The translations under genes and the position numbers were made by a program. A model generated the notes under the pieces. The model ran no database searches. It saw only the letters and a list, made by a program, of their open reading frames with translations, and had not been told where the DNA came from. 64,000 bases of DNA from assembly GCF_004405105.1 (NCBI RefSeq), contig NZ_SORW01000023.1, positions 66,304-130,303 of the forward strand, read 5' to 3'. The stretch comes from Jeotgalibacillus sp. R-1-5s-1. Lineage in GTDB: Bacteria; Bacillota; Bacilli; Bacillales; Jeotgalibacillaceae. Below are positions 52,249-60,626 of this stretch, piece by piece (positions within the stretch are counted from its first letter, which is position 1; each line of letters opens with the position of its first letter).

Positions 52249-53883
52249 TTACCTCACTTTAACCACAACAGTGCTTTTCACTCCATTTTTCTGTATGGTG
52301 AGTGTAGCTGTTCCGCGGTTTTTTAGGGTGATTTCGCCTTTGCGGTCTGTGGTGAAGATGGCTGGATTGGATGTGGTCCAGAGTGAGTTGTCGGGTGTTA
52401 GTGTGATGGTTGTCCCATTTTTTCGGATGGCTTGTATTTTTATTTTCATGCGCTGTCCTTTTTGACCGGTTAGTTCTTTTGGTGCTGTGATGGTTATTAT
52501 TGGGTTGCTTTCGGTTACAGTGACGGTTGATGTTTTTGAGATACCTGAGAATGTTGCAGTAACGGTTGTTTTGCCGGCTTTTAGGTATTTGAGCGTGTTT
52601 GCCTCAACGGATACGATATTAGAGTTGTTTGAGGTCCAAACTGCTTCTTTGGATACGTCTTTTTTAGTACCGTCCTGATAAACAGCGGTTACTTTGAGCT
52701 GTTGAGATGTTCCGGCAATGCCTTTATAGCTTGTGAATGTTTCAATTGATTTCACTTCATTGATCTGGGCATTGGCGAATGCAAATGATTGGACTAGACC
52801 CTGACCAAAAAGCGGGTCACGTCCTGAAGCCCCAAGATCTTTTGCGTTCTTTTGTAAGAGGTCCCGAATTTCTGTGGCAGTAGCCTGTGGTTTTGCTTCC
52901 ATTAAAAGAGCGGCCATTGCGCTTACGTATGGTGTAGCCATGGATGTTCCACTCATTTTGGCATATTGATTTTGAAAATAGGTGCTGCTGACTAAAACGC
53001 CTGGTGCAGTGAGATCGACTGCAGCGCCGGTCGATGAGAAAGGGGCAAGACGTAACTGCTGATCGACTGCGCCTACTGCAATGGTTTGAGGATATGCGGC
53101 AGGGTAATCAACAGTATTGCCAGAACCCGTGCCATCATTGCCCGCTGCTGAAACCAAAAGTAAACCTTCTTTTGATGCCTGTTCAATTGCAAGACGTAAT
53201 GCCGTTGAATCGGCTTGTGCACCGAGGCTCATATTGATGATGTCCAATTCGTGATCAATCGCCCATTGGATAGCATGAACTAGTCCGGAAATATTCCCTC
53301 CGCCATCAGCATCGAAAACCTTTAGAGCGTATAATTCAGCATTCGGTGCGATCCCGCGATAACCGACAGAATTATTTAAGGCTGCCACAATCCCGGCTAC
53401 ATGGGTGCCGTGTCCATTATCATCGTGATAACTTGTTGTGTAATCTACGAAAGAAGCGCCTCCTGTTACTTTCAAGTCAAAGTGTTTCGTGTCAATTCCG
53501 GAATCTATAATACCAATTTTGATTCCTTTTCCAGTCAGGTTAGAATCCCAATATCTTTTTGCTCCGATCAAACCTGCTCCATAATCTTCCTGCTGAGCTT
53601 CTAATTCTACTTCAGCATCTGCTTCGATCTTTAATACATTCGGGTGAAGGCGTAATGCTTCATATGCACTTGTATCCAATGAGGCCGAAACTAAATCAAA
53701 AGAATCAAAAGTCTCGTAAATGACACCACCAAATGAAGAAACAAGTTCACTGTCTGTACCGCTAGTCAACAGAATCAAGTAATCCTTACTTAGTGAATTG
53801 CCCACTCCCTGAACAGAGTGAGGAATCATAAGCGCTATTGCCAGTGCCAGCGATGCCGAAATACCAGTCAATCTCCCTCTCAT
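52249..53883 (-). CDS. Secreted subtilisin-like serine protease with Big-like domains
   Basis: The 544-residue protein has a signal peptide (about 1-28), an inhibitor-like propeptide (about 33-92) and an S8 peptidase domain (about 105-380) with the triad Asp127 (IGIIDSGIDT), His158 (GHGTHVAG) and Ser in GTSMATPYVSA, and the oxyanion-hole Asn in SAAGNDGTGSG. Two C-terminal Ig-like (Big_2) domains follow (about 385-465 and 466-544), each with an AVWTSNNSNIVSV-like strand. It probably matures outside the cell and degrades proteins, held at the wall by the C-terminal domains. GAGGCG precedes the ATG. Confidence 0.94.
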   Translation of the reverse strand: MRGRLTGISASLALAIALMIPHSVQGVGNSLSKDYLILLTSGTDSELVSSFGGVIYETFDSFDLVSASLDTSAYEALRLHPNVLKIEADAEVELEAQQEDYGAGLIGAKRYWDSNLTGKGIKIGIIDSGIDTKHFDLKVTGGASFVDYTTSYHDDNGHGTHVAGIVAALNNSVGYRGIAPNAELYALKVFDADGGGNISGLVHAIQWAIDHELDIINMSLGAQADSTALRLAIEQASKEGLLLVSAAGNDGTGSGNTVDYPAAYPQTIAVGAVDQQLRLAPFSSTGAAVDLTAPGVLVSSTYFQNQYAKMSGTSMATPYVSAMAALLMEAKPQATATEIRDLLQKNAKDLGASGRDPLFGQGLVQSFAFANAQINEVKSIETFTSYKGIAGTSQQLKVTAVYQDGTKKDVSKEAVWTSNNSNIVSVEANTLKYLKAGKTTVTATFSGISKTSTVTVTESNPIITITAPKELTGQKGQRMKIKIQAIRKNGTTITLTPDNSLWTTSNPAIFTTDRKGEITLKNRGTATLTIQKNGVKSTVVVKVR

Positions 53884-54040
53884 TGAAAATCGCCTCGCCC
53901 TCTCCTTGTATTCGACAGAGTATGTCTATTGATGTCGAATAAAGTATTTTTATGTAAATAGTATACAACCAAAAGTTAAATATTATCAGTGTAAAAAGAA
54001 CTATTATTAGTGTTTTGATGTGTTTAATGGACTAGTTTAT

Positions 54041-54263
54041 GGGGACGTATATTTTGAATCATTCGCTATACTAAATACTGTAAGTTCCGTCTGAGCGCTT
54101 TCTATCATGATTTTATTGAACAGAATCACCATTTAGCTCATAAACTATAAAAGTATCCTTTCGACTTGGAAGTTTGCGGAGTTTTTATCATGTTTAAGAA
54201 TCTAAAGTGCCAGACTGAATTTTATTGTTACGAGAGTCGTATGATTCAGAATATCTGTCCCCA
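54041..54263 (+). repeat. Composite REP-A element with inverted ends
   Basis: GGGGACGTATATTTTGAATC and, 200 bp later, the inverted GTATGATTCAGAATATCTGT. The interior is related to that at 51998 near the left end (ATACTGTAAGTTCCGTCTGAG). It lies between divergent genes. Confidence 0.8.
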
Positions 54264-54341
54264 ATAATCTGTGTATTGTATAATACAATTAATTGGTGGA
54301 AAAACCATCAATTAGATAATAGAGACAGGGGTAATTGAAGG

Positions 54342-56030
54342 ATGACGAAGGTAGTGCAGGGGTTTGTGTTTGGGGTTATGTTTTTTGTGTTGTTGTCTTC
54401 TGCTGGTTATGCAGCTGCAGTTGATGTGGAGCAGAGTGGAAATAGTAATGTTTTTGATATAGAGGATTGGAATGGTGGAAATGTTCCTTTGATAAATGGG
54501 GATGGTCAGAATGTTGTAAAAGGTTTTTATAGCTCTGTGGAAGCATTTGACCGTTTGAATCATATTCACTTTAATGTTTTGGGTAAGGCGATTACTACTT
54601 TTAATATGAAGGTTTCTTCTACGCAAAATACGGCCGGTACGGATTATGGTAAAACTACTTTTTCGGTTTATGCTGATGATCGCCTTTTGGTAGAGCGCTT
54701 TGTGCCGGCGTCTGGTACTCAACGGGTTCAGACTGCTATTCCGAGGGATACTAAAAAGATATCTGTTTACGTTTCTCATAGCCGGGGAGCAAATGGTTTT
54801 AAGACAGTGCTTCTTGAGGAACCGGCATTTCTGAACAGTGGAACCTACTTACCAGTAACGGATAATGTATATTCACTGACTAGCCTGGCATCCAATGAAC
54901 ATATGCCATTTAACGATGAAGGATTTATGAATGCAAGCGGGACACCTGTTTCTACAAAATCGTACAGCATCAAACATTTTAAAGCTAGAATGGAAGCTGT
55001 ATTTCCTGTCAGTGGCTTGAATGTAAACGAGTTCGAGGCATATCTTTCAGCTGAGCCTATAAAAACAAATGAAAGAGTTGGAAAAAAAGCGTTAGCCATT
55101 TATGCTGACGATACTTTACTTTTTGAAAGACAAGTTAAATTAGGGGCAGCACCTGAAAAAATTTCCATTAAGCTTCCTGCTTCGACTAAAAACATTCGAA
55201 TTGTTTCTGTAAAAGACGATGGAACTTACGGAGTGATTAACACCGTTCTTCAAAACCCGATCGTTAAACGGAACAGTGCAGGATATTTAGCAAACTTTCC
55301 AGAAAAGCATGCTTTAAATCGCCAGCCATTTACAACGAATAGCTTAACGAAGGTGTCTAATCATGTATTTAGTCAAATGGATCCCTTAATTTACAGTAAT
55401 CAGACACTATTGGCATCCGGAGTTGCTATTGGAGAAAGTTCGGTTTCACCAATTTTAAATAATCATACTGTAACCTATAACATCAGTGGTGTGAATAAAA
55501 ACGCTTTTATGGCCAATCTTTCAGTAGATGGTCTGCATGCTGCAAGACAATTTGGAAAAACGTCTGTAGCGATTTATGCGGATACTACGTTATTGCATAC
55601 GCAACGTGTATCAGGGACATCCGGAATCATCCCTTTGACCCTTAAAATCCCTGCAGGTGCCTCCACATTAAAAGTAGTCACTGCGCTCATGGACGCAACA
55701 TCTTATGATAAAGGACAACAGCTGATCCTTGGCGAAGCAGCATTCGCCAACTTGCAAACATCCGGAACCATTGCACCAGCCCAGGTAACGGTTCAAAACA
55801 ACCGCAACACAACAGACTATGTCATCGTAAAAAACCTTAAAAAATACGATACCATTCGCGTCTATGACGCCAACAAAAAACTAATTGTCATGGCCCCAAG
55901 AACCACCAGCACAACCGGGACCGCCGCCATCGCCCAACTAGGCAAAACAGCAGGCACCCTATACATCTCAGTCGCCCACAACCAAATGGTAGAAGGGCCG
56001 TTGACGAAGGTGAGTTTTAAGGGGGAGTGA
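54342..56030 (+). CDS. Secreted protein with three NPCBM-like domains
   Basis: A signal peptide (about 1-27) leads to three repeats of about 140 residues, each with the same core: YGKTTFSVYADDRLLVERFV, VGKKALAIYADDTLLFERQV and FGKTSVAIYADTTLLHTQRV, preceded by a strand pair and followed by IPRDTKKISVYV-like strands. This is the NPCBM / galactose-binding-like beta-sandwich pattern, used to bind carbohydrate. The C-terminal ~75 residues (IVKNLKKYDTIRVYDANKKL) look like a separate small domain. GAAGG precedes the ATG. A wall- or glycan-binding role is inferred. Confidence 0.75.
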   Translation: MTKVVQGFVFGVMFFVLLSSAGYAAAVDVEQSGNSNVFDIEDWNGGNVPLINGDGQNVVKGFYSSVEAFDRLNHIHFNVLGKAITTFNMKVSSTQNTAGTDYGKTTFSVYADDRLLVERFVPASGTQRVQTAIPRDTKKISVYVSHSRGANGFKTVLLEEPAFLNSGTYLPVTDNVYSLTSLASNEHMPFNDEGFMNASGTPVSTKSYSIKHFKARMEAVFPVSGLNVNEFEAYLSAEPIKTNERVGKKALAIYADDTLLFERQVKLGAAPEKISIKLPASTKNIRIVSVKDDGTYGVINTVLQNPIVKRNSAGYLANFPEKHALNRQPFTTNSLTKVSNHVFSQMDPLIYSNQTLLASGVAIGESSVSPILNNHTVTYNISGVNKNAFMANLSVDGLHAARQFGKTSVAIYADTTLLHTQRVSGTSGIIPLTLKIPAGASTLKVVTALMDATSYDKGQQLILGEAAFANLQTSGTIAPAQVTVQNNRNTTDYVIVKNLKKYDTIRVYDANKKLIVMAPRTTSTTGTAAIAQLGKTAGTLYISVAHNQMVEGPLTKVSFKGE

Positions 56031-56045
56031 TTGGTGGGGATTCAT

Positions 56046-56072
56046 GGGGACGTATATTTTGAATCATTTGGT
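56046..56072 (+). repeat. REP-A copy
   Basis: GGGGACGTATATTTTGAATC followed by ATTTGGTAGACTAAATATAC, directly after the gene at 54342. Confidence 0.85.
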
Positions 56073-56186
56073 AGACTAAATATACTTATGTGAATGATCT
56101 TTATTACTTACAAATTTAGAAAAATAAGTTTATAATTAATGTATAAATAAACAGTTTGTCATTTGTGTATTTTAGAGAGGTGTTTT

Positions 56187-56339
56187 ATGGAAAAAGAGTG
56201 TCTTGTTTGCGGGGCTGAACTGGTGGATGATGCATGGGAGATTATTGAGCAAGGGGATCAGGGAGAAATTGAATTAAACTCATTTCCTGCCTGGGTCTGT
56301 TCTGAACGATGCGGATATTATAAGAAGCAGTTGGAATAG
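56187..56339 (+). CDS. Small zinc-ribbon-like protein, 50 aa
   Basis: The ATG at 56187 follows AGAGAGGTG. The product starts MEKECLVCGAELVDDAWEII and has a second cysteine pair in WVCSERCGYYKK, so CxxC...CxxxC could bind zinc. It lies 100 bases before the Mrr-like gene, in the same direction. It is too short for most gene callers but has all the marks of a real gene. Confidence 0.6.
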   Translation: MEKECLVCGAELVDDAWEIIEQGDQGEIELNSFPAWVCSERCGYYKKQLE

Positions 56340-56440
56340 CAATAAATGTATTTATAAATAACATATTGACGATCGGTTGAGTTTTCCTTAAAAAAGAAGA
56401 CATTTGTTCTTAATAAGAGCTATTGGATTGGAGGATTTAA

Positions 56441-57409
56441 ATGATTTTTAATTTCAGGATCGACCGGACACAAAGAGATTTCTTAAAAACAAAATTGATC
56501 AGCGAAAACATAATTTATCAGGGCTGGGGAAAGAATGATCTGGCTGATAAACAATTTTCAGTTGAAACTGAAAGTTACTATAATCTAAAGACAAAACGGA
56601 TTCCGAACAATTTAAAGAAGATCCGCACTTTTGTGCAGGGAGATATATTGATTGTCCCTCATTTTCCATCAGATGGGTGTATGTCAATATTAGTTGTTGA
56701 AGGTAATTATCCAAATAACTATACATGGCAACCTGGTCAGGTTCGAGATTTGAACCATGGAATCAAGATTAAAGAAGCTTATGGCTTAAACGGAACGATC
56801 AGCATCTATCATTATCTGCTTGTCAAATGGTACGGTAAATTATCAGGGATGCGCCTGCCAATTACTGAAATGAGGCAGATGGATGACATTGTACATAAAT
56901 TACTAGGGATTTTAAGACAAGATCCGGATCATCAATTTGAAAAATCAACAATGACCGATTATCTAGAAAATCAGACCTCGTTGTTATTGAAAACTCTTCA
57001 AGACCAGCTCTATCATTTAGATGCCAGCAGAAGTGACCTCTCATTTGAAAAGGTATGTGAAAACCTGATTGAGCAATACGGCTATGAATGTGTGGACCGG
57101 AATTGTTACGACGGAAAAGGCGGCGATGCAGATCTCATTTTCCTGAAAAAATCAGATCAGGGCTCACCATTTGAAACCGGGGATTCATACCTATTCGTGC
57201 AAATCAAAAAACATAGAGGCGAGACAGACGAACAGGCTATCAGACAATTAACTCAAATCATGCAGTCCAAGCTGGAATACGCACCAGCCAATGCCTGTGC
57301 CATCACCCTCGCAGACACTTTCAGCCCAGCCGCTCAATCCCTTGCAGACGACACAGGGATCAAAACAATCACCGGGCCCGAATTGTGCAGATTGTTGATT
57401 AGTGGGTGA
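56441..57409 (+). CDS. Mrr-like type IV restriction endonuclease
   Basis: The C-terminal ~125 residues (about 200-322) have the Mrr catalytic layout: FEKVCENLIEQYGYECVDRN, then GDADLIFLKK and, after an insert, YLFVQIKKHRGETDEQAIRQ, where D...QxK replaces the usual D...ExK, as in Mrr. NACAITLADTFSPAAQSLAD and GIKTITGPELCRLL complete the fold. The N-terminal part (about 1-170) is a separate domain with no match I know, perhaps for target recognition. No modification methylase is adjacent. AGGAGG precedes the ATG. Confidence 0.85.
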   Translation: MIFNFRIDRTQRDFLKTKLISENIIYQGWGKNDLADKQFSVETESYYNLKTKRIPNNLKKIRTFVQGDILIVPHFPSDGCMSILVVEGNYPNNYTWQPGQVRDLNHGIKIKEAYGLNGTISIYHYLLVKWYGKLSGMRLPITEMRQMDDIVHKLLGILRQDPDHQFEKSTMTDYLENQTSLLLKTLQDQLYHLDASRSDLSFEKVCENLIEQYGYECVDRNCYDGKGGDADLIFLKKSDQGSPFETGDSYLFVQIKKHRGETDEQAIRQLTQIMQSKLEYAPANACAITLADTFSPAAQSLADDTGIKTITGPELCRLLISG

Positions 57410-57420
57410 TGGTGGTTGGT

Positions 57421-57446
57421 GGGGACGTATATTTTGAATCATTCGC
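57421..57446 (+). repeat. REP-A copy
   Basis: GGGGACGTATATTTTGAATC followed by ATTCGCCAAGCTAAATAG, 12 bases after the Mrr-like stop codon. Confidence 0.85.
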
Positions 57447-57490
57447 CAAGCTAAATAGTTTCACCATGAAATCGTTTATAACTAGAAGGT

Positions 57491-57523
57491 AAAAAGTGAG
57501 ACTCTAATGAGTCTCACTTTTTA
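57491..57523. terminator. Bidirectional terminator
   Basis: AAAAAGTGAGACTC and GAGTCTCACTTTTT across four bases, overlapping the stop codon of the minus-strand gene at 57521. Confidence 0.85.
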
Positions 57524-58840
57524 CATCTGGTATTTATAAATTTTTACATCATTTATTAAATATTCGATTGTATAAATAAAACCATTTTTAAATCCTAAAA
57601 ATTGTTCTGACGCATTAAGCTTCTTATAAATAATATCATTGCCATCCGAATTAAGCTTATAAACAGAATCATCTCCATAGTTATAAAAGTACAGTTTATT
57701 ATTATATTTTGAAATAACAGAAGGAGATGTAGTTGAATTAAATAAATGCAAGCGTTCACCTGAATAATTATAAATACTGATCGGAGATTTAATAAAGGCT
57801 CCTTTATAGTCTTTTACAACGATATATTCATTGAGGTAATTTACTTCTGAGTTGACGTTTACGTTTATATTTGGAATGTCTGTCTCTTCTAATGTTTGTA
57901 ATTGAATACGTTTAAGTGAATTTCCGGATCTGTAGTAAAAGTACTGATCATTTGCTTTTACTTCTAATGGTCGACCTCCGTGTATGGATAGATCTTCTTT
58001 CAAAAGCTTTTTATTAGTTCCATCAAGATTGAATTGATAGAGAGAGAAAACATAAGATTTCTCTGGGTCAGCCTCTTTTTCAACAGTAAACAAATTATTT
58101 TTGTTTACCGCAAAATAATCAATGTGACTAATAATTTTTGCAGGTGAAGGTTCGTTGATTGAATGAATAAACAGATCATATCGTTGTTCAGGTGCTTTAT
58201 TAAGAGACGCGCTGTAGATAAAGTTTTCATTACGTGAAATATTATTAGGCGTACTGATGTAACCCATGTTCAGAGAAGTATCTAAAATTCTGAAAAGACC
58301 ACTATCATTATCGAAGATAAACCATTGTTTCTTATATAAGATGCTAAAATTGATCAACATATTTGTTGCATCAATTTCTTCATTTTTATCAAATTCTTTT
58401 AATGGTATTTCAGAATTTTCTTCAGTAGGATCTTTAGATTCGGGTGAAGGTTTTGTTATCGGCTCAAGCAGGTGAGGATTATGTACACATAGCGCTGCGG
58501 TTAGTTTTGACTTACTTGGTGTTTCATATTTTACTTTCTTATCACGATCAACAAAGAAACCACCGCCAACACTTAACATACCAGGTTTAAAAGCGTAAAT
58601 TCTATATCCTTCTCCGGCTTTTAGTGTTCTTGAAAATACTTTTTTGTCTCCCTCTAATTTAAACAAAGGAGTATCATTTAGGATTGATAGTCTTCCGATT
58701 TGACCACCCTTTAACTCTACTCCATCCCACCATACCTTCTTAACACCTTTATACTTTTCACAAACCTCTGCTCCACTCACCTGTACAGTGAAAAACACTG
58801 AAAGTAAAGCTAAAACAAGTATTGACCTAATTAATTTCAT
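57521..58840 (-). CDS. Secreted protein: GQIGR/YRIY domain plus propeller-like region
   Basis: The 439-residue protein starts at the ATG at 58840 behind TAGGAG; an ATG 18 bases upstream overlaps the ribosome binding site. A signal peptide (about 1-23) is followed by the shared domain (about 32-113: KVWWDGVELKGGQIGR, LFKLEGDKKVF, AGEGYRIYAF, LSVGGGFFVD, TPSKSKL), over 90% identical to that at 34845. The C-terminal half is propeller-like (YNLF-type strands such as YDLFIHSINEPS, NLFTVEKEAD, KIYKYQM) but much more diverged, so the two genes evolve faster in that part. Confidence 0.8.
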   Translation of the reverse strand: MKLIRSILVLALLSVFFTVQVSGAEVCEKYKGVKKVWWDGVELKGGQIGRLSILNDTPLFKLEGDKKVFSRTLKAGEGYRIYAFKPGMLSVGGGFFVDRDKKVKYETPSKSKLTAALCVHNPHLLEPITKPSPESKDPTEENSEIPLKEFDKNEEIDATNMLINFSILYKKQWFIFDNDSGLFRILDTSLNMGYISTPNNISRNENFIYSASLNKAPEQRYDLFIHSINEPSPAKIISHIDYFAVNKNNLFTVEKEADPEKSYVFSLYQFNLDGTNKKLLKEDLSIHGGRPLEVKANDQYFYYRSGNSLKRIQLQTLEETDIPNINVNVNSEVNYLNEYIVVKDYKGAFIKSPISIYNYSGERLHLFNSTTSPSVISKYNNKLYFYNYGDDSVYKLNSDGNDIIYKKLNASEQFLGFKNGFIYTIEYLINDVKIYKYQM

Positions 58841-58952
58841 GCAATCTACTCCTATCATAAATTTTTCATGTAAAGGGAACTCTTAGGTTGTTATTTTATA
58901 ATAGTATAAAAGATTTGTTTTGTATACATATTTAGGTATTAAAATGATTCAT

Positions 58953-58978
58953 GGGGACTTATATTCTGAATCATTCGC
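58953..58978 (+). repeat. REP-A copy
   Basis: GGGGACTTATATTCTGAATC followed by ATTCGCCAAGCTAATTAA; its flank is related to that of the copy at 57421. Confidence 0.85.
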
Positions 58979-59003
58979 CAAGCTAATTAATCGCCACAAT
59001 TTA

Positions 59004-59035
59004 AAAACCCGGCTCATATATCTGAGCCGGGTTTA
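59004..59035. terminator. Terminator of the lipoprotein gene
   Basis: AAACCCGGCTCA and TGAGCCGGGTTT across six bases. Confidence 0.85.
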
Positions 59036-59045
59036 ACTTGTTGAA

Positions 59046-59738
59046 TTATGACTGTGGGAACTCAAACCTTTGATCCGCTGAATAGAAGCTAACGTCTCTG
59101 ACTTTCTGATTTTCGTCAAATCCGATTGTAAGCGTCATACCTGAATCGGACACGTATCCAATATATGTATAGATTGGATTCGGCATCGCATATTCGGCAA
59201 CAGGCTCTCCATAGGCTGCTAAAACTTCTTCTTTCGTATTGCCGAAGCCGATTCCTCTTGCCGTTTTCAGATCTGTTCCAGGATAAAAATTGATATTGAA
59301 ATAATCGGTATCGACTTGATTACCAAGTATAACTGTTTTGTAAGCATAGTTTTGTTTATCGGGATTCCCACCAACAGCATAATCATCTCCAAGAATAGAT
59401 AAAGCTTCATCAATTTCCATTTCAGGATGAATTCCCTCAACCGTAAAGTCTTCCAATGTCAAATCGCTACTGTTCTCCTGTGATTCTTTTTCTTCCACTG
59501 AAGATTCGGCTATTTCAGAATCTGTACTTTCGCTGTCATCTATATTTTCTGAATCCGTATTTTCCTGATTATCACTTAATTCGACAGAGTCAAACTGATC
59601 AGATACCTCAGCATCTACTTCTTCAGTAACCTCGATTTTTTCTGATTTAACTCCTTTTTCTGTAACGGCCTGTTCATTGTCACTGCAAGCAGCTAGTAAA
59701 AGTGCCATAGCACCGAATAAGATAAATTGTTTTTTCAT
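59046..59738 (-). CDS. Lipoprotein with acidic linker, 230 aa
   Basis: The ATG at 59738 follows TTGGAGG. A lipoprotein signal ends LAAC (Cys about 18), then a long Glu/Ser/Asp-rich linker (about 25-95) and a compact C-terminal domain (about 97-230) with IHPEMEIDEALSILGDDYAV, GIGFGNTKEEVLAAYGEPVA and MTLTIGFDENQKVRDVSFYS. The 'T-x-E-E-V-x-x-x-x-G-x-P' element recalls BamE/SmpA-like and DUF4309 domains. An ECF-type promoter precedes it, as for the lipoproteins at 36614 and 63432. Confidence 0.75.
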   Translation of the reverse strand: MKKQFILFGAMALLLAACSDNEQAVTEKGVKSEKIEVTEEVDAEVSDQFDSVELSDNQENTDSENIDDSESTDSEIAESSVEEKESQENSSDLTLEDFTVEGIHPEMEIDEALSILGDDYAVGGNPDKQNYAYKTVILGNQVDTDYFNINFYPGTDLKTARGIGFGNTKEEVLAAYGEPVAEYAMPNPIYTYIGYVSDSGMTLTIGFDENQKVRDVSFYSADQRFEFPQS

Positions 59739-59795
59739 GATGATTTCCTCCAAAAGTTGTTTGATTTTTATTACGTTAGAATCGATTCGTTGTAA

Positions 59796-59823
59796 TAGAC
59801 GTAACATAAATGAAATAGTTACA
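59796..59823 (-). promoter_or_regulatory. ECF sigma-type promoter
   Basis: On the minus strand TGTAAC, 16 bases and CGTCTA, 58 bases before the start codon at 59738. The spacer TATTTCATTTATGTTA is like those at 36503 and 63311. Confidence 0.65.
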
Positions 59824-60034
59824 GCTTAAATAGGATTATTTTCAAAAAGTAGAAAGAAAGGTAAATTTACGTTGTTTAGTTTGAAGCTTTCATCTTTTTA
59901 ATGGAAACGTCCTGAACCCCATTTAAACACTGGCTATTTGTATTACTTGTTCATTCGAGTTTCCCGATCGTCTTACTTATACTGAGGTCACTCGAGAATA
60001 CAAGGTGGACGCGCGTCTCCAATCGGAGATCAGG

Positions 60035-60502
60035 ATGACATTTGAAGAGCGGTATGAACAGTTTCAGCCGATGATTTTTCATATGATGAGGAAGCTTAAT
60101 ATTAGACGGGATCGGGATTTATATGAGCAGGAGGGGAGAATTGCGCTTTGGAAAGCGACCCAGCGATACACGCCGGAAAACGGTGAGTTTGCGCCATTTG
60201 CCTACCAGCTGATCCGTGGACATATGCTTGATTTGATGCGAAAAGAAAACAAGATCGCTGAACGGGAGACGGTCAAATCTGATGAATACTGGCAGATGAA
60301 CCTTGAAGCCATTCATGACCGGCTGCTTGAGATTGACATGCTCCTGCCTTACGCTGAGCTGTTGACTGAGCATCAGAAAAAGTGGTTCTGGCATACCTTT
60401 ATTGATGAGTTGACAGTTACAGAAATAGCGGAGCTTCATCAGGTTAGTATTTCAGCGGTGAAGAAATGGAAGGGAGGGGCGTTGAAAAGGTTGAGAGAAT
60501 AA
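60035..60502 (+). CDS. Sigma-70 family factor, small
   Basis: The 155-residue protein has a sigma region 2 (about 1-75: YEQEGRIALWKATQRYTPEN, FAPFAYQLIRGHMLDLMRKE) and a region 4 helix-turn-helix (about 115-155: LTVTEIAELHQVSISAVKKW), without region 3. The ATG at 60035 follows CGGAGATCAGG; a GTG 30 bases upstream is possible. No anti-sigma gene is adjacent. It might be the factor for the ECF-type promoters in this window, but its region 2 is closer to small SigH/ComX-like factors than to classic ECFs, so this link is weak. Confidence 0.8.
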   Translation: MTFEERYEQFQPMIFHMMRKLNIRRDRDLYEQEGRIALWKATQRYTPENGEFAPFAYQLIRGHMLDLMRKENKIAERETVKSDEYWQMNLEAIHDRLLEIDMLLPYAELLTEHQKKWFWHTFIDELTVTEIAELHQVSISAVKKWKGGALKRLRE

Positions 60503-60530
60503 TTGGAGCTAAGCCGATCATTTTTAAACC

Positions 60531-60560
60531 ATTGTGTCCCGCTCGCAGTCGGGACACAAT
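60531..60560. repeat. Inverted repeat after the sigma-factor gene
   Basis: ATTGTGTCCCG, eight bases and CGGGACACAAT. It has no following T-run on either strand, so it may be an operator or a weak terminator. Confidence 0.5.
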
Positions 60561-60626
60561 CAGCCAGTTCAGCTCTGACATGTTATACTAATTGGCAGAA
60601 AGTGTACATAGAAAGCAGGGAAGGTC

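Noticed and set aside
54312-54779. Minus-strand frame of 155 codons opposite the NPCBM-like gene
   Set aside because: It is rich in Ile/Asn/Thr as expected of an antisense reading and lacks a start signal.
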